Shown one piece after another: positions 1-14,200 of a stretch of DNA of 64,000 nucleotides (positions within the stretch are counted from its first letter, which is position 1; the number at the start of each line of letters is the position of its first letter). The notes beneath the pieces are model-generated. The model had not been told where the DNA came from. It did not search any database and was given only the letters and a program-made list of their open reading frames with translations. This DNA comes from Brugia malayi (lineage: Eukaryota > Nematoda > Chromadorea > Rhabditida > Onchocercidae), in contig NW_025062476.1 in NCBI RefSeq assembly GCF_000002995.4, positions 186,001 to 250,000 of the forward strand. The letters run 5' to 3'. Position numbers and translations under genes: made by a program.

Positions 1-36
1 ATGTTATATTTCAGTAGAAATATATGTGCTATTTAG

Positions 37-1070
37 ATTCCTTTGCGTGTTATTATTGGGAATCTCTATGAACCATTTTCAATTGCATGGAAAGAATTAA
101 AAAGTATTATCCAAGATTATGCTTATGGATTAAATATTGATGCATTCTTCTCATTGTTCTTGCCTTTTCTTGATCATATGGAGTTAAAGAATCAGTATGG
201 TTGGTGTTTTATTAATATTTATGATTTAAACATCTCAATATTCGCTTATGCTTTGATTATTTTTCTGTTCTGAAGTAATGCCAAGTTGTGTTCTGATGAT
301 ATTTTTATATATTGCTGCAATCTTCCTGTTCTGAGTTTTTTCTGTGATTGAATTTGGTTATGGTATTTTATTTCTCGTTGCAGTTATATCTGACGATGAT
401 GGTAGTTTAAACTGTAGTATGCTTGACAAAATGACAACTATCGGTGACAAAAGTCCGCAGAATTACGGAGCTTTTCGATTGGAGATGTTCGGGATTCTCA
501 ATTGCATAAGTGATTTATGCGAACGTCGAACTAAACTGCTCAGTCCTCTCTTCATTCGTTTTTTCAGGTAAACAGATTTTGAAATCACGCAAAGTTAATG
601 AAAGAAACTTGCTCCAATTTTTTTGATTTTAGATACATGAAAATTGCTTCCTTTAACGTCACGAGATGCATTGCTTCAACATATTTTTACTAAATGCAGG
701 CTTTAGTAAGTAGTTATTATAGATGAACTGTAATAGTGTTGAATGTTGCTGAGGAAATTTCACGTTTCATCTGTTTCTGATGAAAATACTGGAATTGTCA
801 AAAAGTATTATTAGTATAATCAGCGCGTAGCTTAAACATAGCATATTCGTTATATGGTCATGGAATTATGTTTTGCGTTCAGCACATTAATTTTTTAAAT
901 TCGGCTTTAGAAATGAATATCAACAAGGAAATTTGTCAGAAAGACGAGAAAGCATCATAGTGGCTTCATCCAATCTTCCTTGTTCTACAGATAAGGATGA
1001 ATGGAAAGATGAGTCGAACAACGATCCAAAACTGTTAGTTTATAGAATGAATAAAGCAGAAAGAGTTTTT

Positions 1071-1102
<32 letters not shown>

Positions 1103-4100
1103 TTTTATACTGAAACAATGTAAATGATTGATATCATCACAGGTATGACAGTGAAGAATTCGAATATGAACGCAAAATGATAGAAGAAGACAAATGCATT
1201 GGACGAAAATTGATTAGGGATAGCTTGATTACTCTTCTGGATTTGTTTGCAAATTTTACTTCACCAAAAACTATTTACATGGCGAATGAAATCCGAGATT
1301 TATACAATGAGGTAATTAACGACTCATTCTCCGCAATTGTTTTGTCTTTAATGTTTGTTAGCGAATGTATCGGATTAGTTCTCACATATATTGCGATAAC
1401 ATGCCATTGACAAAATTCCTCATCATTTTTAATAGTAACTATATTCTGTTGTTTAGCTTTTGATAATTGCTGATGAAACAGTGCAACAGCGGGCGTTGAA
1501 ATGCATATTCACCTATAATTACAAATACGTCACGCCATACAGGTTTGTATTCGCGCTTTACTAATTTTGTATTTCAGAACTTAAAATGGTACTCATTAAA
1601 GAATTCGGACACTAGATTAGACAATTGAAAGATTTTTTTTCTTTTATTTAGAGGATTTTGAGAAATTTAGATGAAATCGTTTTTACACTATTTTGTTTTG
1701 AGGGAGGTTTTATGAAAAATTACTTATTACAGAGAACATCTAGAATGTTTAGTGCAGGAACGAACGTTAATCACTGCTTTGGTGAGGTTTTCGATTGACT
1801 ATCATAATTCCGTGATTGACAGTAGTCATCGTGTTGATGTTATGCCGATTATATTGAGGTTAGTGTTTTGGTAATTTTCCGCCAATTCTAGTAATTCCGA
1901 CACTTCGTTTCTTTCCCCTTTATACTTCTGAATTACTACAAAAGCTGAGCTATACGAGTGAATGTCAGCTTTGTTTGCATACGCTACTCTTTCAGGCTTC
2001 TGTACGGGAAATGCAGTATACACTGTAAGAGAGATATAACGGAACGGCGAGCAGCTATATTTCGGTTTCTTGCTGGGACCACGTCGGATGAATTGGATTT
2101 CTTTTTCAAGCTCCTTTTTGCACCTTTATTAAAAGTTATCGGTTAGTGATAGCTTACATAAGGAACTTTGACTTAATTTAAACATAAAGAGGTAAATATC
2201 AATTCCAAACTTGTAGGTCAAGAGCAGTCACTAGAAATATTTTGCAAGCGAACAGTTTCAACTTTTGATGCTTCTTCAATGATTTCGTTACAAATTATCA
2301 AAGGGTTTGTTTTTCCTTTCATAAAATAACTGCTTTTGATAAGGGGAAAATAGAGAAGAGATCAAGGTAACATCCACGCTCATACTGTTGAAGAACATCT
2401 GTGCAGCTGTTTGGCAGTTTATTTCAGGAATGAGTAATTATTTCCGTTTTAGAGAGTAGCGAACTATTATCCTTAGCTTTCCATTTTGCGAAATTGAAGT
2501 GGTTAAAATTTTTTGTTTTTGGAAATTTCTGTAACTACTGTAATTAATTGGAAATTGTCAGGAAAAGTAGAAATAAAAGATTAAAGAAAATACGAATTGA
2601 ATTACAACTGCCAGTAGCACTGTCCGTTGTGCATGCTATATAATTTGTTGAAGTGTAAGCATTGTGAAGCGTTGCACCGCTACCAATTTGATTAGCACAA
2701 CGTGTATCATTGAGAGGTTGTTCGTAGGCTGCGTTAACGCTTTGATAGTATTCAACCCACTCACCGATCCAGTTTAATCGGCAGTCGCATATAATTGGGT
2801 TACCCTGAAAGTTACATTTTGTTTTAAAAACATTGGAGAACTTGACAAATTTATGAAATGCTGTGGTGAGACTTTTTTATGATTAATAAGAGTTTTACTT
2901 AAAAACAACATTACCGATGGGAACGATTGTTCTAGTTGCTCTATTTTTAGTATTATTTGCTTTGTTTTCCATCATAGCTGCATCTTACAAGAAATCCTCA
3001 TTGGCTCAGTTTGTTCTTAAAGTTTATAGGGAGGGAAGCACCATTCATCAAATTTTAATTTACTCTTTTGATGAAAAAATCATTGTAAAAAATGATGTGT
3101 AGTAATGATTTGTTTCTTGAAAGCCTACCGTTAGCTGTAAATTGTGCAGTATGGTGCCGTGTTGGTTGAGTACTGGTGGTTTGGTATGTGGAAATGGTTC
3201 AAAAGTTTGTAAACGGTTGTTCGGTAGTGAAAGTGACAAGTAACTAATAGCAGTTAGGGTATTGAATATCGATGATGGAAATACTTTGATTCCGGTGTCG
3301 CGTACCGTTATGTCTACTTTATAACCACGTAGCTGCGCAAATGCACCAGTATCGATCTGAAGAGTATTCATTCAGCTGCAGTCTTCAATTCGGATTTTTG
3401 AAAAAAAATGTCATCTCTAAAACATTTTATATAGATTAGATTATTTGTAATTTGAGGAAATTAGGTTTTCTCAAATTTGGATCCCAATAAGTTCTAGGGT
3501 TTGTGGCATACTGCTTGTGTTTAGTTCTTGCAAGAATTTTTAGATTAAACTGACGGAAACGTTTGCAAATTTTTGGTGTCATACTTGAAATAACTGTTTT
3601 CCGGTGATTACAATCTTTCGTAGTAATCTAAGATCAGCGCTATACATCTGAGTTGCCAAATGTGTTTCTTTGATTTCTATAGCCAAAGTGCGTAATGGAG
3701 GTAAATATTTCAGAATAGCTGATATGTCGTAAGTCTGTACACGGGGAAGGTTGTAAAGCTGAAATTATTAGATTTAAATTTTTTGAATAAAACATTAGAT
3801 TTTAAATGAAAAAAGATTATTTTTTTTTTGTGGAGGAAAATTGCACACGTGGTACATAGGTGTAGAATATGCATCAAGTGGTGTGAATATGTTAGATAAT
3901 TACATAAAGATTGCGTAGATGGCGTAAATTCCGAAACGAATATGGTTCCGGTAGATGAAGTAGTTCCTTCATATTGCATAATTTGAGCGATTCAAGCTGA
4001 AATACTATGACGAAGCATTCAATTGTCCCCAGATGATGGAACAACAACTTAATTATGATAGCAAAGAATACTTTTTCAATTCTATAAGAAGTAATTAGTT

Positions 4101-7100
4101 TAAAAAATGCTTACATTGTATAGATTTCGAAGATGTCTATCCGTGATTTTGTTGACTGGATTCCCGGTAATGTTCAAATGTTTTAATTCAACAAGTTCGG
4201 CAAACATCTCCGGATCAAGTTCTTTAAAATTATTATAAGAAATATCAAATGTTGCCAATTTTCGATTGTTAATTAGATGTACTCTGTTGACTTCGTGAAT
4301 TTTATTGCTGGAATGAAATTTTTTTTATATTTTTGAAATCAAATTACGTTTAATAGAGTGAGAGTAGGGTTGCTAGAGTTATTAATATTAAAGTTGAATA
4401 TTAAATGCAAATTTGTTAGTTGTTTTTCGAGCAATTATTATTCAAGCATTCAAAGATGGCATTCACTTAAATAGTGGAGGGGCGTTTGAAGGGAATTGTG
4501 TGAACTCTTCGAAAGACAAAATTGTGGTCCATTGCTTACTTGCTGATATTTAGAAGTCGAAGTCCATGATTATCAATTTTTGGTAGTGAAAATAAGCCTG
4601 TATTTGCTAAATCAAGTGTTTCCATAGCGTTACTCAGGTCCTGAAAAGTTCTTGGAGATATATATTTTCTTAGGATATTTCAAATTAAAGTCAGACTAAA
4701 TAGGGTTTTTTCCGTACTTCTTTCAATGCATCTTAGACAAATTTTAACACTAAGTTTTGAAATTAATATTGAAATAATCATTGGAAAATTTTACTCGAAA
4801 TGCGTGTGGATGCCATGATGTGATGGGATTATGACTAATATCCAGTTTCATTAGTTTCTTCATTCTTGAAAATGCCGCTTCTTCAATAATCTCGATATAG
4901 TTATCGGCCAAAATTAGTTCCATTAGGTTCTGCATACCATCGAAATCATCTGCACTTATAGATCGGATTTGATTGCCCTTAATTATTCTATACTCGAATT
5001 GGCCAAAAAATGTCATTATTGTAGTATTAAACAGTCTATCTTATCCCGCTAATTATAATACCAAATTCGTCTTTCAAATTACTCAAGCATCCTGCAGCCA
5101 GAAAATGAAATATTTTAACATGGCATTCTGTAACTTTAGATAGAGTGAGTAACATTTTGGACAAGAGAAATGAAACTAGCAGTGTGTTTTTCTTTGAACC
5201 AATAGTTCTTAAGAGTTTGATTATTATGATAAAATGAATAAAAAACTGAAAATCGATTAAATACTCTTAGATTCAGGTTAGTAAGGCTGTTTTGGATGGA
5301 ATTGAATGCGTGTTGGGGTATTTTCTTGAGTTCATTATAAGCGAGATCAAGTTTGTTGACATTATTGTTTCCAAATGTATCTGTGTCCAAGCTGCTGATG
5401 GCATTACTTCGCAATACAAGACTGTCGTAAATATTCTGTAAATTTATTCAGCAGTGAAATTTATTTTAAGTGGACGGTATTATGATTAGCTCCGTTGAAG
5501 AATCCGGTAATACTTCTAATCGTTTACATTTAATTGGAAATTCAAATTGCTTAAAATAGGTACATCTCTACGACTGAGTTTTGTAAAATGCTGTCTCTCA
5601 CTGTTCCTAATCTTATATCATACCACATACATTATGTTGCATTAGAACGATTTAAAAATAGAAATACAAATTTTGAGTAGTTTTTGAAACCTTTTATGTA
5701 CCTGCTCTGCAAAGGTGCCTTTGTGTAGTATCCTCAGATGGTTATAGGATAAATCGAGTTCGTTTAGCCATCTACAAGTTGCGAATGCATTGCTTTGTAC
5801 TTCAATAAGTTCGTTATGATTTAGTTTGAGGACTTTTAGCTGACTAAGATCATTCAACAAATTTTTCCCGATTGATTGTAATTGATTATATGCCAGGTTG
5901 AGATACGTTAATGTTCGCTTTGCTGAATGCAGATCAATTCTGCAACTAATTCCAGATTTATTCAAAAAAGTTGTTGTCTTTAATATTCTTGACAATCTGT
6001 TCTTTGAAACGAAATTGCAATCCGTAAATGGACTGATGGAGTTATCTAAGTTTTCTTTTCATATTTTAGCTTCAAATCAATTATGTATTTGGTGGAAACA
6101 ACTTACGTAATGATACGGTTGTGTGATAGGTCAAGGTGTTTGACATTTACCAGACTTTGGGCTAGGAATGTAAAGTCAAATGTCTGAAGCTGATTGTAAC
6201 TTAGATCGAGTTGCTCCAGATTATTTAAATTAACGAATGTTGCTTTGCTTAGCTGTTGCAGACGGTTCCGAGCTAACGATAAATTCTCTAGAGTTGGTAT
6301 GTCACTTATCGACCGTTCCATTGTTATGTTGATCGCATTTCCTGCCAAACTGAGCTGGCGTAGATTACGTAGTGACGAAAATGTCTGCATAAATAATTTT
6401 TTATTTCGTCGAATTTTCATCGAAAAAAAAAAAAAATTTATAGAAATAACTGATTTTTTTCTCGAAGTTTCATCGAAATAAGTTGAGGATGTTTGCAATT
6501 GTTTATGCCAAGCATTTTATCAGTAGTTAGCAGTGGGTTATTCTTATTCCATACCAGGAATTGTTAGTTGCAAATCATAAATCAGCTTTGCTCAACATTT
6601 ATTATACACACTACCTTACTAGCTTATTCCAGCTCTCATTCAACATTAGGACTGTCTCTTTTTTAATAAATTTCTTGCTAAAAAATCAAATTTTCTTCAC
6701 TTTTTCTGCTTAAACTATTGGATAATTCGAAACTTACTAGTGTTTGAATACTTGTCAATTTATTGTCGTTAAGTGCCAGCTGTTCCAAACTATCCATATT
6801 ATTAAATGCTGCAGTAGAAATATAGTCAATACGGTTGAAAGCCAAATTCAGAGAACGTAAATTTGGTGCAGAATGCCCAGAGAATGTACGATCTGTGATG
6901 TGCTGAAGTCTTGTACGAGTGAACGACAACCGTTGTAGATGTGGGAGAGTGCTTAGGACATAGTCAGGTAGAACCCGTATCGGATTATCATCCAAAAGTA
7001 GATAACGTAAGCGTTTCATGTTAGCCAGGGCAGTAATGGGAAACTGATTGAGTTGATTGCCCTGAAGTGGAGCATATTTTTTGCAAATGAAGAGATATAC

Positions 7101-10100
7101 TTATTAATATAAAAGAAATAGATAATATTTATTGTTATTTTATGCTTAACACTGACAAAATGTTTCATTACTATACTGTTTCTACTGGCAGTTTTACCTG
7201 TAGAAAGAGGGACTCGACACCTTCGAGTCGTTCAAAGGCATTATCATTAAGGTAGTTGATGAGGTTGTGCGACAAATCCAAGTATACGAGTGAACTCATG
7301 TAGAGAAAAGCACCAGAGTCAGTAATATTTTCGATTAAATTTCCAGCCAGATTCAACTTCAATAAATTTGTTCCAGTACCATCAAGTTTTCCGAAAGCTA
7401 AGCGTCGCACATATCGAATCCTATTCTTTGACAAATCGAGATGTCGTAATCGACTCATCCCATTCAGTACTTGACTTGGTATCTCGATTAGCCGATTAAA
7501 TGCTAGCAGAAGCTCGGTTAAAACTGGTTTCACGTTATTAATTGTGTTGGTATCCAATCTGTAGCAGTTTGAGATAAGGTAATGAATTGGATTGATTTAA
7601 GATCCCGTCAAAGAAGTATGGCCGGTTATGTCAGATTCTACAAAATATTGATTTATAAAAGATTATCGACTTCTGTCAACTTACTGTGTCGCTTGTGAGG
7701 CGGAGCCAGTTTTTTCATTAAGCGAAATTTATTCTTTGCTTTTCACCTCTTAAGTATTCGAGGAAGAAAATTAACTCACGCAGTCAATTTATTGCCATTC
7801 ATATTGAGAATCTCTAGTGTCCGTAACGGCTGCAAAGCATTTGGTAGTTGATGTAATTGATTCTCTTCCAAATTTATCCATTTCAACGATTTGGCCACAT
7901 TTTTGAATGTATCTACTGGTATACGTACTATTCTGTTATAGCTTAAGTCGATTTGTCGTATTTGACTGATTGAATTGAAGGCAGCTCCAGATATTGTTGA
8001 AATCTAAAAGTTAGAAGTAACTTTCTGGATCTTTGCTGTAGTTTTATATCTTCTTTGCATTGTATTTCTGGTTTAAGTCTCCTGGCTGTCCAGTAATCCA
8101 GTTTGTGTTAATTGCTTCATTTACGAACGTTTTATGTTAAAGAGTGCTATCTTACCATTAGGCTTAACCTCTTATCTATTTCTTGATTGATTTCTGGAAT
8201 TGTAATATGAAGGTTCACCTGGTTATAGCTTAAATCTAATCGACCAAACTTTTGAAAGCTATCAAAAGCGTTGTCTTTAATATGTCTGATTCGATTATTG
8301 CTTAGTTTTAGATCTATTTCCGAAATAAATTTCACTTCGGGGTTGTTAGTCACTTCAGTGATATTATTACTTTCCAAGTCTAAAGTGCGTAGTTGTTTCA
8401 ACTCTCGTAGCGCGAGATATGGTATCTGAAAATTTTGGAATCTATGATTGGCACATTTTGCATTATTACACCTGTTTTTGTCATTTGTTGGTTTACATAA
8501 CTATCATTGTACACGAATTTGATGTCGCAATAGTATATTGCTCATTGTTATATATTGATAAGTATCATGTCACTGTAAAGCACGTTGTTTCGGATGTTTG
8601 AAATTTAATAGCTTCTTAGTCGAATATTTGAGAAATAGTTGGAAGTAATTTGTTGCTAATATTCTAATCAATTTCAATGTGAGCCCGCAATTTCTGGGTC
8701 TTTGTAACAGCTTTAATCAATACCCCAAATCCTTTTATCCATTATTATACGCTTCTTAAATTTATTGCTTCAAATTTCTGTTTCTCGCTTCCTTTGAAAT
8801 TTTTTTTTTTTTTTTGAAATAACTATTACCATTATCACATCTGTTGCTTCTTCATTTAAAGCAAGTACAATTTCTATGCCATCACACTTCCTCATCCTCC
8901 CAAACGTACAGGAATTTTTTTCAATTGATGAGTATGAATTCTTCCCAGAATTCTAAATATTTTTCAGACGAGAGATATGAAAATTCCCCTTGTTCGCAGA
9001 GTATTTAGAAATTTGAGCATCTTGTAATGAAATTTTTTATTTCCTGAGAAACCATTTTTTATCACCCAAAAGGGAGTCTAAAATTTTTTGCTGTTTTGTG
9101 AAACCTCTACATTTTCGTCAAAATATTATTCAATTAAGTCGTAAACCACAAATTTTTAGTAATTTGTTTTTTGGAGTTTTTAAGTACGATCTGTGATCTT
9201 TGTAAAAACTTAATGGCTAGGTACCTCGGGAATGAGATTGCTTTTCAAGTCCAAGAACCAAATTGTCGTTGGTAGTGCTAATTTTTCAATCTCAATGATC
9301 CGATTATTTGAAAGCGTCAGCACTTGTAGTGGCAGTCGTAAAAGCGATTTTTTCGGTAGCATACTTATCTGTAAGTAATGTTTTTTCAGTATTTGAAGGA
9401 TAGTAGTTCCTCTAATATTTTGAAATTCTAAAAAAAGTGGATCAGTCTCACTTGAGTGCACATCGATAGCAGGACTGAAACAATCTTGGTAACCTGATTA
9501 TAGTCGAGGTGTAAGTAATGAAGATTTTTGAGTTGAGTTTCATCGAATGTATCTGATTTAATTTCGGATATCATATTATGAACCAAGTGCAGATACCGTA
9601 GCTGGTAAAGGTAGGTCATCGCCGAAGATGGTATTGACGTTAGGCTATTCTGATTCAACGTTAATTGATAAAGTTTGTTCTGGAAGAAAAAAGCGATGAA
9701 AAGATCTTGTCGCTATTCTTGAATTAATCAATTTCTGACATTCACTGAAACCGCAACTATTCTTTCCTGATGTTAGAATTAAAAAATTTTTTGGTTTAGT
9801 CTTTTGTCAACTGCTAAATGGAGTAAATGATGGACTGTTCTACCTCAAGACCGCGAAATGCGTTAACGTTGATTGCTTCGATGTGATTATTGGTGAGGTC
9901 GAGTATTTGAATGTTGTGATGTTTTAGTGCATCCTGTTTGATAAGCGTCACACTACTATGCTTAACTGACAGTGCAACAATGTTGTAAACCGTGTCCTGA
10001 AATGGGTGCATATCATTTGTTTACTATCTTATTCATTTTTGTCATAGTCAAGTGCTATAAAGAAGTGATGATGAAGTTGGAAATTAGATTAACATTATGA

Positions 10101-11199
10101 GAGAAAAGTGATCGGTTATCATATGGAATGGTTGGTATGATTGTCCATGGTTGACGGCTACATTTTACGTGGATGTTACCTTCACCATCAAAATTTTCGC
10201 AACTGCATGCTTTCCATTTGGAGTGTGGCGTTGGGTCAAATCTGCAAATATTTATGATTAACTCAAACTTTGTTCTTTCATTTGCAGCAGCACTTAACTA
10301 AGACAAAAAGAAATGAGAGTGTTGAAATAATTAGGGAAAAGCTAGGTAAGTTTGTTGAATTGTTGCAAGGGAACCAATTATAGTTTAGAGATAACAAAAG
10401 CGTAAATTTTTCTTACACAATAGCTGTATGGTAGTAGTAGTAAATTTAGTTTTTGGATGAGGAAAAAAAATAAGGCATTGTACAGATAAAATTTACAGGC
10501 ATTCTTGTTCGGTAAATATTCCTAATGATTGTACGAAGATAATTCGTGCAGCGATGATAATACTGAATAGAGACATGCATACTGGCTTCTTGCTTGATTC
10601 TCGTAAATCCAGTAAACCTACAGGCATGATTGATCATCTTTTACATGGGATGTGAATTATGCTTAGTTTCTTCTCAACTCAACCCATTAGTTTTTTTTTT
10701 TGTGTATAATGTTTTAACTCTAAAATCTGAAATGCATTAGTTTCAGTTAAAGATAAATTGGAAAATATTAGGTTTGTGAGAAATCAAAAAAGCTAGTAAA
10801 TGAGACATCGCGAACAATAAAAAGTGCATTGTAATAACACAAATCGAATAGTTGGATGTTGAGTGTTATCCTAGTGATGGCCAAACCTCATCATTAGGAT
10901 AGTTTCGAGCAAGCCAAAATAGAATCGAAAAACTAAAATGCCTAAAAAAGTCAATAAATTGTAATCGTCCTAATAGGTATTCAGTGAAGCGTAGCAGTGA
11001 CTTAGTTTATAGCACGGTGATAGCAAGGGTTAAGTAATGAATCGTTATACTAAAAAGAGTAATTTGATAAAGTTGGTGTGATTTGATAACATAGTCGATG
11101 GTTGCTGTAGTTGTAATTCGAACTCATCCCTCTGTGGCCCTTCCTCATGCCACAGAGCAGTTTTGCTGATTGCAGTGAAATGAACAGTTGTGTTGCTGA

Positions 11200-11230
<31 letters not shown>

Positions 11231-14200
11231 TGTATGTGTATGTGTATATATATATATATATATGCATATATAACAACATTATGCTTAAGTATTTTCTTAA
11301 CCTCATTGTCTTCTAGAGGAGAGCTAATGCTTTGAACACTAAAAGAAGAAAAGAAACAGTCGTAATAATTAATAAGTAATAGCAAATGATTTTAGTAATT
11401 CTCTTGCACATTTCAATTTTTACTTTATGATCCATTTCGTACAAGATGATTTACTCGCTGTAATACATAGTTTTTTTTTTCTCAAAAAAAAAAAAAAAAG
11501 ACACGTATATGAATGATCTTAAGATACATATTGTGTTCACTCACTCATCGTTATTTACTAAGAATTTGATCAAACACTTAGATAAGAATTTGATATCAAT
11601 CTGATCTGTGCATTTGAGATCTGATCACGTTCAAGGCAAGTATTTTCATTTTCGGTTTCTTATGTGAATATAATACAATAAGTATGAATATATTATGAGA
11701 GGAATCAGTTGAGTTTTCATTTTGAATCAGTTCTTTGCTCATTAAAACGACTTCAAATTTCATATTTTTTTGCTTGGAAAAAAGTTTTTCTAATAGGAGC
11801 TGTAGATGATTGGCTTTCACATAAATAGTTTCCTCCATTTTGACATCGAATACATTCATTCGTCGTTAAAGAATGAATGATGAGTGCAGAATATATATCG
11901 TCGCTGTATTCGTAATATTCTGAATTACAATTTAATAGGTTGGTGCAATTTATGATTCCAAAGATATCTTTATTTCATAATTTTCAAACAAAAAAGAAAT
12001 TGTCGTAGTTTGCTCTAAATTACTTAGATTTTTGGGAATTCAGAAACACCGATTTAAAGTAGGGTATGAGTGGAATTATTTAAAATTTTTTATCTTTTTA
12101 TCCTGAAAATCACCACTTCTCACACTTCCCAGTAAGAAGTCAATGCACAGCTGACATTATTCTTAAGAGTGTGTATTGAATGCACTAAATCCATCTGCAA
12201 ATTCGATAGGAGAAAAAGCTGTTGTGAGCACGAAACGGTAAAACATGCTCGTGTAGCTTTGATCAGCAGTAATCTTTGCTTATTTCATTCCATTTTCCGT
12301 AATTTGCAATTTAAATAGAAGCAAAGGAATAGTTGGTCATGTTGGAAATTCGATCATGCAACTGTCTTTTTATTATCATGTCAAATTTATACCTTCAGAT
12401 AATTAAATTATGAGAGATTATAATGAATTGTTAGGAATGTAGCGGTAAGTTCAGGCTTTGGTTTATTTGTAGTTGTTTTTGACAAAGCCGTTTTGGAATT
12501 TTTTTTGAAACTGGAGTTCTTCAGCGAAAACTGTCTTTTTCATTGGGGCTCAATGAGATTCAGGAAGGAATACTGTTCTCGTAATTTAATTGAAATTGGT
12601 CGTAACTGTTTGGAACATAATTTGATTAGCATTGATGAGTGAATGAGCACGTCAAGAGAATGAGTAAGTAGACGGAGTGAGTTTCTGTCTTCTAAATTCG
12701 GATTAGATGTGTGAATGATTTTTTAACAGTAATCAAAATATCTTAATTCTTGTTGTTTAGATAAAAGTCAGCTAGCAAAAAATGTAGTTCTGTTGAAGTA
12801 TAGATTACAGTTCTGTTAAAGAGGAACCAATATGTTCGAATTTCTTAGCACATTTCCGATTTCAGCTCCTTTCGTAGTATCTCATTGATAGCAACCGTGC
12901 TTTCACCAGTGCTAACAAATGCCCAAAAACAGTTATTGTTTCGGGTTTGCTTGGCTGCAGCCCTGCTTTCTCGTTTGGCAATGGAGAATTTGCTTCTGGA
13001 TCAGCCGTATCTCGTCAAACGACTAAGGGAATTGCGTCGACTTGCCTGTAGTGCTTTTAAAGAAGTTCGTTTGGTTCTTATATCTCGGTTGTTAATTGTT
13101 TGTCTTGTTACATTAAAAAGAAAAAAGAAGAAAAAAACTTTTAATTTAAAATTTTTATCATAACTTTAGGTTTTCCATATATGTCAAAATCGCATGTTTG
13201 AAGCCGATGAGATCAATGCATTTTTGGTGTACATTATTGTCCCACAATGTATATTTCATGATGATGGTTCTCCAGAAGTTCCCCTTAATTTTCTGCGACT
13301 ATTTCTTTCATGGACATCGATTCCGAAGTAAATATTATATGACTTTTGTCTCGAAACGATCTTTTCTTTTATATAAATTGAGTTCACAGCTTACAGTTTC
13401 CAGTACAATGTGCTTAATTCTCTAAATCCACTTTAGTAATTAATTGCTGAAAGCTTAAAAATTTAATACTTTCCAGACTGTTCTACCTTTTACGTCTCCA
13501 AGTTCCATCAACCAGCGGTACGGTGTCACACTCAGTGCTTTCGATCGTATGCAGCATGCTCGCATCGAAAAGTGTTAGCAAGTTGATGAAAGAGAAAATC
13601 ATTGATGGTTTGCTCAGTTTGCTTACTTTGGCAGATGAGGTTATGTCTGGTCCAGTGGTAGATATCAACCTAGCTAAACTTCCGGAAATTCCTGGTAAGT
13701 GGAGCTTATTTCTGTCTGTCCCACCATGAACATCAAGTTTCCAATTTGCTTTGTGGTCGTTTATATCATCATTTAGAATGATAGCAAGTCTTATTTGCCA
13801 TATTACATGGTATCGTGTATGTTTTGAACTAAAATTTCTTGTGTAATGAGTGATGTTTCTCTCTCTGCTAAATCTAGCTTCAAAATCAATGCCTCAAAAA
13901 CGATTCTATAAATTCAGATTTGTGTTTATTGTTTTCTACATTTGTCCTGTTACCCGTATTATGCAGTGTTATATTTTTGCTACTCTTTGATGTTTCATGC
14001 AGTACTATTTCAGGTTTAAACAGTGGAACCTCCATGGTTCTTCCTGAATTGCCGAAACTTTTAGTATTTATTTTTGACTCCTTACCTGTACAAGGTGAAA
14101 GTCGTAAACTCAATACGAAACATTTGGAAGTTTTGAACAGGTCGGCAGCCTTTCTTCTCATTTAGACTATTTTTGAAAGCGTATGGTCTTTTTCATTAAT

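Noticed and set aside
11050..11385. Open frames with His-Thr or Cys-Val runs
   Set aside because: They are translations of the TG/TA microsatellite.
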